From positions 434,001 through 498,000 of the forward strand of contig NZ_BAAAWE010000001.1 in NCBI RefSeq assembly GCF_039534915.1: a stretch of DNA of 64,000 nucleotides, given 5' to 3'. Positions 51,324 through 60,865 of this stretch are shown piece by piece. This DNA is from Streptomyces roseofulvus. GTDB lineage: Bacteria; Actinomycetota; Actinomycetes; Streptomycetales; Streptomycetaceae. The notes under the pieces are model-generated. The model was given only the letters and a program-made list of their open reading frames with translations, was not told the DNA's origin and made no database searches. Position numbers and translations under genes: made by a program. Each line of letters opens with the position of its first letter. The first letter of the stretch is position 1.

Positions 51324-51986
51324 ATGCCGGTGATCTGCGTCGGTGGCATGATCGGGATCGGCAAGACGAGCGTGGCCGAACTGCTCGCCAAGGAGCTGGG
51401 CACCGAGGTCTTCTACGAGAGCGTGGACGACAACCCGATCCTCCCGCTGTTCTACTCGGCGAGCCCCGAGGAGATCCAGGCGAAGCGCTACCCCTTCCTC
51501 CTCCAGCTGTACTTCCTCCAGACGCGGTTCGCCGCGATCAAGGAGGCGTACAAGCAGGACGACAGCGTGCTCGACCGGTCCATCTACGAGGACTGGTACT
51601 TCGCCAAGGTCAACCACGACCTGGGTCGGATCAGCTCCCTGGAGATGCAGGTGTACGAGGGGCTGCTCGACGAGATGATGAAGGAGATCGAGGGCCTGCC
51701 GTACCGCAAGGCGCCCGACCTCATGGTCTACCTCAAGGCGGACTTCGAGACCGTGCTGCACCGCATCGGGCTGCGGGGGCGCGACTTCGAGCAGGACGAG
51801 AGCCTGGTCGAGTACTACCGGACGCTGTGGTCGGGCTACGACGAGTGGGTGCACCGGCACTACTCGGCCAGCGACGTCCTCGTCGTCGACATGAACCACA
51901 CGGACGTGGTGAACAACCCGGACGACGCGGCCCGCGTGGCCCAGGAGGTCAAGAACGCCCTGGCGGAGGTCGCGGGCCGGCGGTGA
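51324..51986 (+). CDS. Deoxynucleoside kinase (dCK/dGK family)
   Basis: 220 residues. P-loop GGMIGIGKTS at 7-16, the substrate/catalytic motif VLDRSIYEDWYF (DRS) near 85 and the arginine-rich lid RIGLRGRDFEQD near 148. Phosphorylates deoxyadenosine/deoxycytidine or deoxyguanosine for salvage. ATG 51324 has a GGGAGAAGTGAGG leader. A TAGGAT -10 candidate lies at 51167-51172. Family members of this length are found throughout actinobacteria. Confidence 0.92.
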   Translation: MPVICVGGMIGIGKTSVAELLAKELGTEVFYESVDDNPILPLFYSASPEEIQAKRYPFLLQLYFLQTRFAAIKEAYKQDDSVLDRSIYEDWYFAKVNHDLGRISSLEMQVYEGLLDEMMKEIEGLPYRKAPDLMVYLKADFETVLHRIGLRGRDFEQDESLVEYYRTLWSGYDEWVHRHYSASDVLVVDMNHTDVVNNPDDAARVAQEVKNALAEVAGRR

Positions 51987-52085
51987 GGCCGCGCCCGCGG
52001 CGGCCCCGACGGGAGGCCGGCGGGTCCAAGATCCGTCTGTGGTAGCTTGCCCAGGCCAGTCGTACCTCTGTACGGGCCGCCACGG

Positions 52086-52233
52086 CACGTGCACGGGTCA
52101 GGGAATCCGGTGGGAATCCGGAACTGACGCGCAGCGGTGAGGGTGACGGGCGGGACATCGGCCACTGGGCCCCGAGGGGCCTGGGAAGGCGTTCCGTCCG
52201 GACGACCCCGAGTCCGAAGACCTGCTGGCACCC
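52086..52233 (+). promoter_or_regulatory. Cobalamin riboswitch
   Basis: All classic pieces of the B12 element appear in order: GGGAATCCGGTGGGAATCCGG, the B12 box region GACGCGCAGCGGTGAGGG, GCCACTGGG, CTGGGAAGGCG and CGAGTCCGAAGACCTGC. It lies 80 bases before the GTG of an ABC importer operon on the same strand. An expression-platform hairpin GCACCC (52228-52233) with GGGTGC (52256-52261) follows. Binding of adenosylcobalamin should switch the operon off. (The first element is longer than its core; it spans about 52100-52120.). Confidence 0.93.
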
Positions 52234-52311
52234 GGGGGGCGCCGGTCGTCGTCCGGGGTGCACCGTACGACAGGCTCCGCGCATGAGCCGTGACGCAGAG
52301 GACTCCTCACC

Positions 52312-53364
52312 GTGCCCTTCGCACCTCCCGTCCGTTCCGCCGTGCTGCTCCTCGCCGGATGTCTCCTCGTGGCCGGCTGCGCCGACGGTGGTCCGGCCTC
52401 GCCGGCCGCTCCGGCCGGCGGGAAGGAGGCGGACTCCGGCCACGGGCCCGTCAGCCTCGACAACTGCGGGCAGCGCGTCGAGGTGGCCCGGGCGCCGCGC
52501 CGCGCCGTGGCGCTCGACCAGGGTTCGGCCGAGATCCTGCTCTCGCTGGGTCTCGCCGACCGGATGGTGGGCACCGCCACCTGGACGGACCCCGTCCTCA
52601 AGGGCCTGGAGAAGGCGAACGCCACGGTTCCCCGGCTCGCCGAGCGCTACCCGTCCTTCGAGAAGGTCCTCGACACCGAGCCGGACTTCGTCAGCGCCTC
52701 CTTCCTCTACACGCTCGGCAAGGGCGGCGTGGCACCGCGGGAGCGGTTCACCGAACTCGGCGTTCCCACCTACCTCTCCCCCGCCGACTGCGTCGGCAAG
52801 GACAACAGCGGCGACGGCGACGGCGTCCGGACCGCGCCGCTGACCATGGACACCGTGTACGGCGAGGTCCGCGACCTGGCCCGGATCTTCGGCGTCCCGG
52901 AGCGCGGCGAGAAGCTCGTCGGGGAGCTGCGCGCCCGGGTGGCGAAGGCCAAGGCCGACGCCGACTTCGGCGACGCGTCCGTCCTCTACTGGTTCTCCGA
53001 CTCCCAGGGCCCCTACATGGCCGGATGCTGTGGCGCGCCGGGGATCGTCAGCCGGGAGCTCGGCGTGAGGAACGTCTTCGACGACACCACGGAGGAGTGG
53101 CCGCAGATCAACTGGGAGACGGTCGTCGACCGCGATCCGGACGTGCTGGTGATCGCCGATCTGACCCGCAAGGCCCAGTCGGCCGAGAGCGCCGCGAAGA
53201 AGATCGAGTTCCTGGAGTCCCACCCCGTCACCCGGAGCATGACGGCGGTGCGGAAGAAGCGGTACGTGATCCTCAGCGGCCAGGCCATGAACCCGACGAT
53301 CCGCACCGTCGAGGGCGTCGAGCAGGTGGCCGCCGCGCTGCGGACGTACGGGCTCGCGAAGTGA
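52312..53364 (+). CDS. ABC importer solute-binding lipoprotein
   Basis: 350 residues. Lipobox LLVAGC with the lipidated Cys near 23, then a TroA/BtuF-type two-lobed domain: VSLDNCGQRVEVARAPRRAV, ALDQGSAEILLSLGLADRMV and late WPQINWETVVDRDPDVLVIA. Unusual are four further cysteines, including the pair in YMAGCCGAPG. It resembles periplasmic proteins that have been labelled F420-0-type importers, but the cobalamin riboswitch in front points to a corrinoid or cobalt-related ligand. GTG start; coupled to the permease by GTGA. Confidence 0.88.
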   Translation: MPFAPPVRSAVLLLAGCLLVAGCADGGPASPAAPAGGKEADSGHGPVSLDNCGQRVEVARAPRRAVALDQGSAEILLSLGLADRMVGTATWTDPVLKGLEKANATVPRLAERYPSFEKVLDTEPDFVSASFLYTLGKGGVAPRERFTELGVPTYLSPADCVGKDNSGDGDGVRTAPLTMDTVYGEVRDLARIFGVPERGEKLVGELRARVAKAKADADFGDASVLYWFSDSQGPYMAGCCGAPGIVSRELGVRNVFDDTTEEWPQINWETVVDRDPDVLVIADLTRKAQSAESAAKKIEFLESHPVTRSMTAVRKKRYVILSGQAMNPTIRTVEGVEQVAAALRTYGLAK

Positions 53365-54455
53365 CCCGGCCGGGGCTGAGGACCGTCGCCGGCGAGGCAC
53401 GGGAGCGGGCCGTCGCCCCCGCCTCGCCGCGCGTCCGCTCCTCCCGCGCGCTGCCGCCGGTCGCCGGCGCCGCCGGGGTCCTCCTCCTGTGCGCGTCCGT
53501 CGCGCTGGCCGTCACCATCGGTCCGGCCGAGATCAGCGTCGGGGACGCGTGGTCCGTGGTCGTCTCCCGTCTCGGCGGCGGTCCGTCCGGCCTGAGCCCG
53601 ATCCGGGACGGCATCATCTGGGACCTGCGACTGCCCCGTACGCTCCTCGCCGCCGTGTGCGGTGCCGGGCTCGCGGTGTGCGGGGCGGTGATGCAGTCGC
53701 TGCTGCGCAATCCGCTCGCCGACCCCTTCGTCCTCGGCGTCTCCTCGGGCGCCTCCACCGGCGCGGTCGCCGTCGTCGTCCTCGGCGTGGGCGGCGGCGC
53801 GGTGTCGGTCGCCGGGGGCGCGTTCCTCGGCGCGCTCTGCTCCTTCGGTCTGGTCCTGCTGCTGAGCCACACGCTGGGCGGTTCGACGGACCGCGTCGTC
53901 CTGGCGGGGGTGGCGGCGATGCAGCTCTTCTCCGCGCTGACCTCGTTCGTGGTGATGACCGCCGCGGACGCCGAGACCACCCGCGGCGTGCTCTTCTGGC
54001 TGCTCGGCTCGCTGAGCGGCGCCGACTGGGCCGACGCCGGGGTGTGCGCGGCGGTGCTCGCCCTCGCGCTCTTGGTGTGCGGCGGCCACGCCCGTACGCT
54101 CGACGCCTTCGCGTTCGGCGAGGACGCCGCGGCGACGCTGGGGGTGCCGGTGGCGCGGACCCGGCTGGTGCTCCTCTCGGTCACGGCCCTGCTGACCGCC
54201 GTCCTCGTCGCCGCGGCGGGTGCGATCGGCTTCGTCGGGCTGGTCCTGCCGCACGCGGTCCGGGCGCTGGCCGGCCCCGGTCACGCCCGGCTGCTGCCGC
54301 TGACGGCGCTGGCCGGCGCGGTCTTCCTGGTGTGGGCCGACACCCTCGCCCGTACGGTCCTCGATCCCCAGGAAGTCCCGGTCGGGGTGGTGACGTCGCT
54401 GATCGGCGTCCCGGCGTTCGTCCTCGTCCTGTACCGCACCAGGAGCACGCGATGA
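53361..54455 (+). CDS. FecCD-family ABC permease
   Basis: 364 residues with about ten membrane helices in the BtuC/FecCD pattern: LRLPRTLLAAVCGAGLAVCG, GAVMQSLLRNPLADPFVLG and late GAIGFVGLVLPHAVRALAGP (the coupling helix to the ATPase). Forms the homodimeric channel of a type II importer for corrinoids or metallophores. GTG start overlaps the binding-protein stop; the stop overlaps the ATPase start. Confidence 0.92.
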   Translation: MTRPGLRTVAGEARERAVAPASPRVRSSRALPPVAGAAGVLLLCASVALAVTIGPAEISVGDAWSVVVSRLGGGPSGLSPIRDGIIWDLRLPRTLLAAVCGAGLAVCGAVMQSLLRNPLADPFVLGVSSGASTGAVAVVVLGVGGGAVSVAGGAFLGALCSFGLVLLLSHTLGGSTDRVVLAGVAAMQLFSALTSFVVMTAADAETTRGVLFWLLGSLSGADWADAGVCAAVLALALLVCGGHARTLDAFAFGEDAAATLGVPVARTRLVLLSVTALLTAVLVAAAGAIGFVGLVLPHAVRALAGPGHARLLPLTALAGAVFLVWADTLARTVLDPQEVPVGVVTSLIGVPAFVLVLYRTRSTR

Positions 54456-55264
54456 CCGACACGCGTCCGCGCGCCGACGTCGGGACGGGGCTCCGCGCCG
54501 CGCACGTCTCCCGTACCGCCGGCGGCGCTCTCGTCCTGGACGGCGTGAGCCTGGCGCCCGGGCCGGGCACGCTCACCGGGCTGCTGGGTCCGAACGGTTC
54601 GGGGAAGTCCACCCTCCTGCGCGTCCTGGCGGGCGTCCTGACGCCGGACCTCGGGGTCGTCACCCTCGACGGCGACCCCCTGCGCGCCGTCCCGCGCCGG
54701 GCGCTGGCCCGGCGGGTCGCCGTCGTCGAGCAGCACGCCGACACGCAGGTCGATCTCACCGTGGCCGACGCGGTGCGCCTCGGGCGGATCCCGCACCGCC
54801 GGGCGTGGTCCCCTGCGACGGCCGCCGACGAGCAAGCGGTACGTTCCGCGCTCGCCCGCACCGGCCTGACCGACCGGGCGCACCGCACCTGGCGCACCCT
54901 CTCCGGCGGCGAACGCCAGCGCGTCCAGCTCGCCCGCGCCCTCGCCCAGGAGCCGCGCGAACTCCTCCTCGACGAGCCGACGAACCACCTCGACGTCCAG
55001 CACCAGCTCGACCTGATGGCCCTGGTCGCGGACCTCCCCCTCACCTGCGTGACGGCGCTGCACGACCTCAACCTGGCGGCGATGTACTGCGACCACGTGG
55101 TGGTGCTGCGCGCGGGCCGGATCGCGGCGGCGGGCCCGGTGACCGAGGTCCTCACCGAAGACCTGATCGCGGACGTCTACGGCGTCCGGTCCGAGGTGAC
55201 GCATCCCGGCCCGGACGGCCGCCCGCACATCCGCTTCCTCGGCACGTCGCCCGGGGGCTCCTAG
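54452..55264 (+). CDS. ABC importer ATPase (FecE/BtuD-like)
   Basis: 270 residues. Walker A LGPNGSGKST, Q-loop VVEQHAD, signature LSGGERQRVQLARAL, Walker B LLLDEPTNHLD and H-loop HDLN, in the order and spacing of FecE/BtuD. Completes a three-gene importer controlled by the cobalamin riboswitch. No cobalamin biosynthesis gene is nearby. Confidence 0.93.
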   Translation: MTDTRPRADVGTGLRAAHVSRTAGGALVLDGVSLAPGPGTLTGLLGPNGSGKSTLLRVLAGVLTPDLGVVTLDGDPLRAVPRRALARRVAVVEQHADTQVDLTVADAVRLGRIPHRRAWSPATAADEQAVRSALARTGLTDRAHRTWRTLSGGERQRVQLARALAQEPRELLLDEPTNHLDVQHQLDLMALVADLPLTCVTALHDLNLAAMYCDHVVVLRAGRIAAAGPVTEVLTEDLIADVYGVRSEVTHPGPDGRPHIRFLGTSPGGS

Positions 55265-55296
55265 GCAGCCGTGCCGCCCGGTGGTCCGGCGGTGCG

Positions 55297-55752
55297 TCAC
55301 ACGGGTGTCGCCGCGTTCCGCTGTTCCCGTACGGCGATGCGGGCGAGCTTCGTCAGCATCATGCCGTTGCGGATGGAGACCAGGTAGTCGACGGGCAGGC
55401 CGTGCATGCGGGTGCCGGGGCCGCGCAGGGGGTGCCACTCCAGCAGGAAGAGGGTGTGCTCGCCCCAGGGGATCAGGTTCATCGCGATCCGTGCCGCGCC
55501 GAAGGGGTCCGCCTTCGCCTCCAGCTCCAGGCGGCGCTCGGGCTCGCAGATGCGCACGACGCAGGTGTCGTCCAGGGTGACCGGGCCGACGCCGACCCGG
55601 ACGCGGAGGCGGGCGCCGACCTGGGGCCAGTGCGGATCGGCGGCGAGGACCTGCTGCGTACCGGAGACCCACTCCCCGTAGCGGCGGCCGTCGGAGAGCA
55701 GGCCCCACACGCGGGAAGGCGGGCTCAGGATCAAGCGGCGGTTCCGGGACAC
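55297..55752 (-). CDS. SRPBCC-family protein
   Basis: 151 residues with the START/Bet v1-like pattern: an N-terminal strand, then SPPSRVWGLLSDGRRYGEWV, central strands RLELEAKADPFG and HTLFLLEWHPLRGPGTRMHG, and a long C-terminal helix SIRNGMMLTKLARIAVRE. Likely binds a lipid or polyketide-like ligand. GTG 55752 with GGAAGG 8 bases upstream. Confidence 0.8.
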   Translation of the reverse strand: MSRNRRLILSPPSRVWGLLSDGRRYGEWVSGTQQVLAADPHWPQVGARLRVRVGVGPVTLDDTCVVRICEPERRLELEAKADPFGAARIAMNLIPWGEHTLFLLEWHPLRGPGTRMHGLPVDYLVSIRNGMMLTKLARIAVREQRNAATPV

Positions 55753-55996
55753 TCTGCAGGCCTTCCTTCGTCCGGGGGCACGCGGCGCGGGGGCGCCTCG
55801 GCCGACGCTAACGGCTGGGGGCCCTTCCGGCGCGGACGGCGGGCCGTGTGTCGCCGGCGCGCGGCACGCCGCGCGGCCCAGGTCGGCGACTCCCGGACAG
55901 GCGGCATATGCGGTCTCCGCCGGGTCCTTGTCGGCAGGGGGTGCGGCCACGACGATGTGCGCCTGGAAGCCGTACGTCCTCGATGGGGAGGCCGAG

Positions 55997-57250
55997 TTGA
56001 GCGAGGCGACGACGCGGAGGAGCGGACCGCGCGAGCCGGAGCCGGGGTCGGGTGCGCGGGAGGCGGTGCGGGCGCTGGTCGCGGAGTCGTGGCGGCGGTC
56101 CGAGCGGGCCCGGGTGAGCCGGGACGGGGCGGCGCCGACGGAGCTGGAGGAGGCGGAGGTGACGGCGTACCGGGAGGGGCATCCGCTGGCGGCGGCGATG
56201 CCGGTGATCCGGGAGCTGCTCGGCGCCGACGCCCGGGACGGCGGGCACCTGCTCGCGGTGTGCGACGCGGGCGGGCGGCTGCTGTGGGTGGAGGGGGATC
56301 CGGCGACGCTGCGGCAGGCGCGGCGGATGAACTTCGTGGCCGGTGCGGGGTGGGCCGAGGCGGCGGCGGGGACGAACGCGCCGGGGACGGCGCTCGCCGT
56401 CGGCCGACCGGTGCAGGTGGTGTCCGCGGAGCACTTCCGGCCGCCGGTGAAGGACTGGACGTGTGTGGCGGCGCCGGTGCACGACCCGCGCAGCGGGCGG
56501 CTGCTCGGGGCGGTCGACCTGACGGGCGGCGAGCCCCTGGCGCATCCGCACAGTCTCGGGCTGGTACGGGCGGTGGCGCGGGCGGCGGAGGCCCAGTTGG
56601 CGCTGCTCGCGCCTCCTCCGCCGTCCGGGCGGCTCCGGCTGACGGCGCTGGGCCGGGACGAGGCGCTGCTGACGGTGGACGGGCGGCGGCTGTCGCTGAG
56701 CCGGCGGCACAGCGAGATCCTGGTGGTGCTCGCGCACCGTCCGGAGGGGGTGACGGGCGGGGAGCTGCTGACGCTGCTCTACGAGGACGAGTCGGTGACG
56801 CCGGTGACGCTGCGGGCGGAACTGTCGCGGCTGCGGTCCCTGCTCGGTCCGGAGCTGCTGTGCTCGCGGCCGTACCGGCTCACCGCGCCGGTGGACGCGG
56901 ACTTCGCGGCGGTGGACCGGCGTCTCGCCTCGGGGGCGGTGGCGGCCGCGGCCGACGCGTACGCGGGCCCGCTGCTGCCGGGGTCGGCCGCGCCCGGCGT
57001 CGTACGGCTGCGGGAACGGCTGGCGGACCGGCTGCGGGCGGCGCTGGTGGCGCGGGCGGATCCGCGGCTGCTGGCGGACTGGGCGTACAGCGCGTGGGGC
57101 GAGGAGGACGTGGAGGTGTGGCGGGCGCTGTGCGCGGCGGTGCCGGCGGCGCAGCTGGCGCCCGTACGCGCGCGGCTCGACGCGCTGGAGGCGGAACTGT
57201 CCTCGGGTGCAACGGGGTTGCAACGTCCGTTTCCGCACACTCGGCGGTGA
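55997..57250 (+). CDS. GAF-domain regulator upstream of aldehyde dehydrogenase
   Basis: 417 residues. N-terminal region ([18 protein letters not shown]) and GAF domain as in AcoR-type activators: [36 protein letters not shown] and [15 protein letters not shown]. Instead of an AAA+ sigma-54 module it has a C-terminal winged-helix domain ([19 protein letters not shown], then [15 protein letters not shown]). The TTG at 55997 with GGGGAGG 5 bases upstream is the best start; codons upstream to 55928 lack support. Almost certainly regulates the adjacent aldehyde dehydrogenase. Confidence 0.85.
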   Translation: MSEATTRRSGPREPEPGSGAREAVRALVAESWRRSERARVSRDGAAPTELEEAEVTAYREGHPLAAAMPVIRELLGADARDGGHLLAVCDAGGRLLWVEGDPATLRQARRMNFVAGAGWAEAAAGTNAPGTALAVGRPVQVVSAEHFRPPVKDWTCVAAPVHDPRSGRLLGAVDLTGGEPLAHPHSLGLVRAVARAAEAQLALLAPPPPSGRLRLTALGRDEALLTVDGRRLSLSRRHSEILVVLAHRPEGVTGGELLTLLYEDESVTPVTLRAELSRLRSLLGPELLCSRPYRLTAPVDADFAAVDRRLASGAVAAAADAYAGPLLPGSAAPGVVRLRERLADRLRAALVARADPRLLADWAYSAWGEEDVEVWRALCAAVPAAQLAPVRARLDALEAELSSGATGLQRPFPHTRR

Positions 57251-57359
57251 GAGCGCGCCGGCCGGGACGCCGGGCGCCCGCCGTGTCCGGCCGCCCGTGC
57301 GCGCCCCGCTTCCGGGGGCCCGGCGGCCCGGCTCCGTCCGACCCCCAGGAGGTCTGCCC

Positions 57360-58883
57360 ATGACCCGCTACGCCGCTCCCGGTACCGAGGGCGCGCTCAT
57401 GGCGTTCCAGCCGCGTTACGACCACTGGATCGGCGGTGCGTACGTCGCCCCGGCCGGCGGCCGGTACTTCGAGAACCCGAGCCCGGTCGACGGCAAGCCG
57501 TTCACCGAGATCGCGCGGGGCTCGGCCGAGGACGTCGAGCGCGCCCTGGACGCGGCGCACGCGGCCGCCCCGGCGTGGGGGCGCACGGCGCCGGCCGAGC
57601 GGGCGGGGGTGCTGCTGCGGATCGCCGACCGGATGGAGGCGAACCTGGAGGCGCTCGCGGTCGCGGAGACCTGGGACAACGGCAAGCCGGTCCGCGAGAC
57701 CCTCGCGGCCGACATCCCGCTCGCCATCGACCACTTCCGCTACTTCGCGGGGGCGCTGCGGGCGCAGGAGGGCGCGCTCAGCGAGATCGACGAGGACACG
57801 GTGGCGTACCACTTCCACGAGCCGCTGGGGGTGGTGGCGCAGATCATCCCGTGGAACTTCCCGATCCTGATGGCGGTGTGGAAGCTTGCGCCGGCGCTGG
57901 CGGCGGGCAACGCGGTGGTGCTGAAGCCGGCCGAGCAGACGCCGGCGTCGGTGCACTACTGGCTGAGCCTGGTCGCGGACCTGCTGCCGCCGGGCGTGCT
58001 GAATATCGTCAACGGCTTCGGCGAGGAGGCCGGCAAGCCGCTCGCCTCCTCCTCGCGGGTGGCGAAGATCGCCTTCACCGGCGAGACGTCGACGGGCCGT
58101 CTGATCATGGAGTACGCCGCCGCGAACCTGAAGCCGGTGACGCTGGAGCTGGGCGGCAAGTCGCCGAACATCTTCTTCGACGACGTGTGGGCGGCGGACG
58201 ACGACTTCCGCGACAAGGCGCTGGAGGGCTTCACGATGTTCGCCCTCAACCAGGGCGAGGTCTGCACCTGCCCCTCGCGGGCGCTCGTCCAGCGGGGCCA
58301 CTACGGCGAGTTCATGGAGGCGGCGGTCGCCCGCACGGAGGCGATCGTGGCGGGCCACCCGCTGGACCCGGCGACGATGATCGGCGCGCAGGCGTCGGCG
58401 GAGCAGCTGAAGAAGATCCTCTCCTACTTCGAGATCGGCCAGCAGGAGGGCGCCAAGATCCTGACGGGCGGTCAGCAGGTCGGTCTCGGCGGCGATCTGG
58501 AGGGCGGCTACTACATCCAGCCGACGATCTTCGAGGGCGACAACCGGATGCGCATCTTCCAGGAGGAGATCTTCGGCCCGGTCGTCGCGGTGACCTCCTT
58601 CACGGACTTCGACGACGCGATCCGCACGGCGAACGACACCCTCTACGGCCTGGGCGCCGGCGTCTGGACCCGCGACACGAACACCGCCTACCGCGCCGGC
58701 CGCGCGATCCAGGCGGGCCGCGTCTGGACCAACTGCTACCACGCCTACCCGGCCCACAGTGCTTTCGGAGGCTATAAGCAGTCGGGCATCGGCCGGGAGA
58801 CCCACAAGATGATGCTGGAGCACTACCAGCAGACGAAGAACATCCTCCAGAGTTACTCCCCCAAGAAGCTCGGCTTCTTCTAG
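57360..58883 (+). CDS. NAD-dependent aldehyde dehydrogenase (AldB/ExaC type)
   Basis: 507 residues. Cofactor segment [20 protein letters not shown], glycine motif FTGETSTG, catalytic Glu in LELGGKSPN and catalytic Cys in [14 protein letters not shown], where Cys-Thr-Cys is typical of the acetaldehyde dehydrogenase group. Ends in [20 protein letters not shown] and KKLGFF, as in ExaC-type enzymes. Oxidises acetaldehyde or chloroacetaldehyde to acids. ATG 57360 with AGGAGG upstream; preceded by its GAF regulator. Confidence 0.95.
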   Translation: MTRYAAPGTEGALMAFQPRYDHWIGGAYVAPAGGRYFENPSPVDGKPFTEIARGSAEDVERALDAAHAAAPAWGRTAPAERAGVLLRIADRMEANLEALAVAETWDNGKPVRETLAADIPLAIDHFRYFAGALRAQEGALSEIDEDTVAYHFHEPLGVVAQIIPWNFPILMAVWKLAPALAAGNAVVLKPAEQTPASVHYWLSLVADLLPPGVLNIVNGFGEEAGKPLASSSRVAKIAFTGETSTGRLIMEYAAANLKPVTLELGGKSPNIFFDDVWAADDDFRDKALEGFTMFALNQGEVCTCPSRALVQRGHYGEFMEAAVARTEAIVAGHPLDPATMIGAQASAEQLKKILSYFEIGQQEGAKILTGGQQVGLGGDLEGGYYIQPTIFEGDNRMRIFQEEIFGPVVAVTSFTDFDDAIRTANDTLYGLGAGVWTRDTNTAYRAGRAIQAGRVWTNCYHAYPAHSAFGGYKQSGIGRETHKMMLEHYQQTKNILQSYSPKKLGFF

Positions 58884-59427
58884 CATCCCAGGTCTGGACA
58901 CCGGCTCCGATCCCTCGCGTCGCGTGGTCGACTCGGCCGCCCGGATTCCCCTCCGGACCGGTCACGGACCGGATTCCCGCCCAGGCGCATGAGGTGCCGG
59001 TGCGCCGGGGAGCGGACGGGGGGGCGACCGCGTCGAGCGGTGTCACAGGGGAAGCTCCGGAGAGGAGCGAAGGCGCGGGTCGGCGCTCCTCCGAGGCCTC
59101 TCCACGCAGGGCAGTCCCCGACGCAGCGGACGCCGACTGCCTCGGATGCGGTTCTCCGCCGGGTCGCGGCGACGACCGGCGGAGAACGCATCGCGTGCGG
59201 CGACGTCGACATCGATCGGTATCCCGGCCCGGGCTCAGCTCTCGCAGGGCCACGGGGTGGGGAACCTGGAGGAGCACGGACTCGAGGCCGGCGGAGTCCG
59301 TGGTGACCACTCCCTCTGCCGGGTCGAGGGTCTGGTACGAGCCGACATCGACGGAGAGCCCGCGTGGACTCTGGTCGGTACGGGCCCGTGCGCGACTCCG
59401 GGCTCCGCGAGGGCACCTCGCGGTCGC
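58884..59427. other. Noncoding or decayed stretch
   Basis: About 540 bases between the aldehyde dehydrogenase and the DUF2071 gene with no gene I can support. A minus-strand phrase near 59240-59370 (DPAEGVVTTDSAGLESVLLQ) looks protein-like but is too short and unanchored. The 9-mer CGGATTCCC occurs twice within 35 bases near 58940-58980. Probably gene debris. Confidence 0.5.
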
Positions 59428-60216
59428 CTAACAGATCCAGAACGGACGGCCGAAGCGTACGGACAGGCCGTGCGAGTAGAGCAGGCTCGCCGGTGAGGAC
59501 GCGGCCACCGTCAAACCCGTGGCGGCCTGCACGAGTTCGTCCTCCAGCAGGAGCAGCGCCGCGTCCTTGAAGCGCCATGGCTCGTGGTGGAGCGGCCAGT
59601 AGAACGTCCGCCCCCAGGCCCGGGCGTGAAGACCCCATCTGGCGGTCAGGAAGTTCTCCCACGCGTCCGGGCCGCGCTCCTCGCCCTCGACCGCAGCCCA
59701 GAGGCGGGAGCGAGGACGTTGCCGGCCCTTACGTCGAACGGCGTAGAGGATCCTCTCTTCGAAGCGGTCGCAGCGGGCGGACGCCCAGCGGTAGGGAAGC
59801 CCGAACACTCCGTTCGCGGCGATGACGGGAAGCAGACGGTTGCAGTCCAGGCTCAGGAACACCACCCCGCGCCGGCCGGCGGCATCGACGCTGTAGAGGC
59901 GTACGTTGATCTCCTCGAACCGGCCCGCGAAGGGCAGGGCGGGACCGCGCGACAGACGGAGATCCCTCATGCCGAAGAAGACGAGGCCCACGTAGGTCTT
60001 CCCGTCGAGCACGTCCGGCCGCGTTCCCGGGGGAAACAGGCCCGCGACGGCGTCATGCGACACCTCCCAGTGCACGAACACCAGGTCGGTCCACCGCTGG
60101 CGGAAGACGCTGCCGGAAAACGGCTGGGGACCGGCCGCCGACACGGGTCGCGGCGCCGCGTCGTGCTCCTCCCGGTGCACGGACGGGCCCTCGGAACCGT
60201 GGCAGGACGTCGCCAT
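59428..60216 (-). CDS. DUF2071 (YqjF-like) protein
   Basis: 262 residues. The family's landmarks are visible: RQRWTDLVFVHWEVSHDAVA at the start, LFPPGTRPDVLDGKTYVGLV, FEEINVRLYSVDAAGRRGVV with FLSLDCNRLLPVIAAN, and the late LTARWGLHAR. It belongs to the acetoacetate-decarboxylase-like fold group; function unestablished. ATG 60216 has GGAGAAGGAAA upstream. Complete and apparently intact within an otherwise decayed zone. Confidence 0.85.
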   Translation of the reverse strand: MATSCHGSEGPSVHREEHDAAPRPVSAAGPQPFSGSVFRQRWTDLVFVHWEVSHDAVAGLFPPGTRPDVLDGKTYVGLVFFGMRDLRLSRGPALPFAGRFEEINVRLYSVDAAGRRGVVFLSLDCNRLLPVIAANGVFGLPYRWASARCDRFEERILYAVRRKGRQRPRSRLWAAVEGEERGPDAWENFLTARWGLHARAWGRTFYWPLHHEPWRFKDAALLLLEDELVQAATGLTVAASSPASLLYSHGLSVRFGRPFWIC

Positions 60217-60463
60217 GGTTTCCTTCTCCTCTCCGCCCGGAAGCGCAGACAGAGGCCGAGCCGGGCCCCGGGGCGGGGTGCTCCTCGCCCTACGCCCCAG
60301 CGTTCGGCAAGCACGGCGCACCGACAAGTCGCATCGGTCGTGCATCGAAGTCGCCAGGCTTCCCAGGACCGCCCCACGTGATCGCCCGGGCGTCACCGTG
60401 CGACGCGAGGACTCCCGTGCGCGGTGAACTTCGGACCTCTTCACCGCACCGGAGGTGTTCGCC

Positions 60464-60865
60464 ATGATCAAGACCAGTCGGCGTTCACCACGCTCGTGAC
60501 CGCGACCTCGATGTTCACCGCGTCCGGGATCACGTGGTCCTCGTCCGGCAACTACTCCGATCGGAACACCCCCACCTACTTCCTTCTGGCAGCTCAACCT
60601 CGCCACCGCCCAGGGCGCCCAGACCCTCAAGAGCGCCAGCGGTCGCGCCCTCAACATCACCGGCGGTACCGAGACCGGCCACGCGAGCGGCACCTACTCC
60701 CACTGGAACGGCTACAAGCTCGACTTCGGCAAGGCCAAGTGCCTCTCCACCTACGTCCAGAACAACTTCACGTACATCGGCGTTCGCGGGGACGGCTCTC
60801 CCCAGTGGCAGTCCGCCAGCGGCAACGTCCACGCCGACGAGGGCAACCACTGGGACGCGACGTAG
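60464..60865 (+). pseudogene. Frameshifted small secreted protein
   Basis: A good GGAGG site and ATG 60464 begin MIKTSRR, then one missing base near 60480 breaks the frame; in the next frame FTTLVTATSMFTASGITW reads as the rest of a twin-arginine-like signal peptide. A second shift near 60585 leads to SFWQLNLATAQGAQTLKSAS, ALNITGGTETGHASGTYSHW, NGYKLDFGKAKCLSTYV and finally GNVHADEGNHWDAT with TAG at 60863. With both shifts repaired it would be a ~133-residue exported protein, perhaps a small peptidase-like or peptidoglycan-related domain. Two independent shifts argue for decay over sequencing error. Confidence 0.7.
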
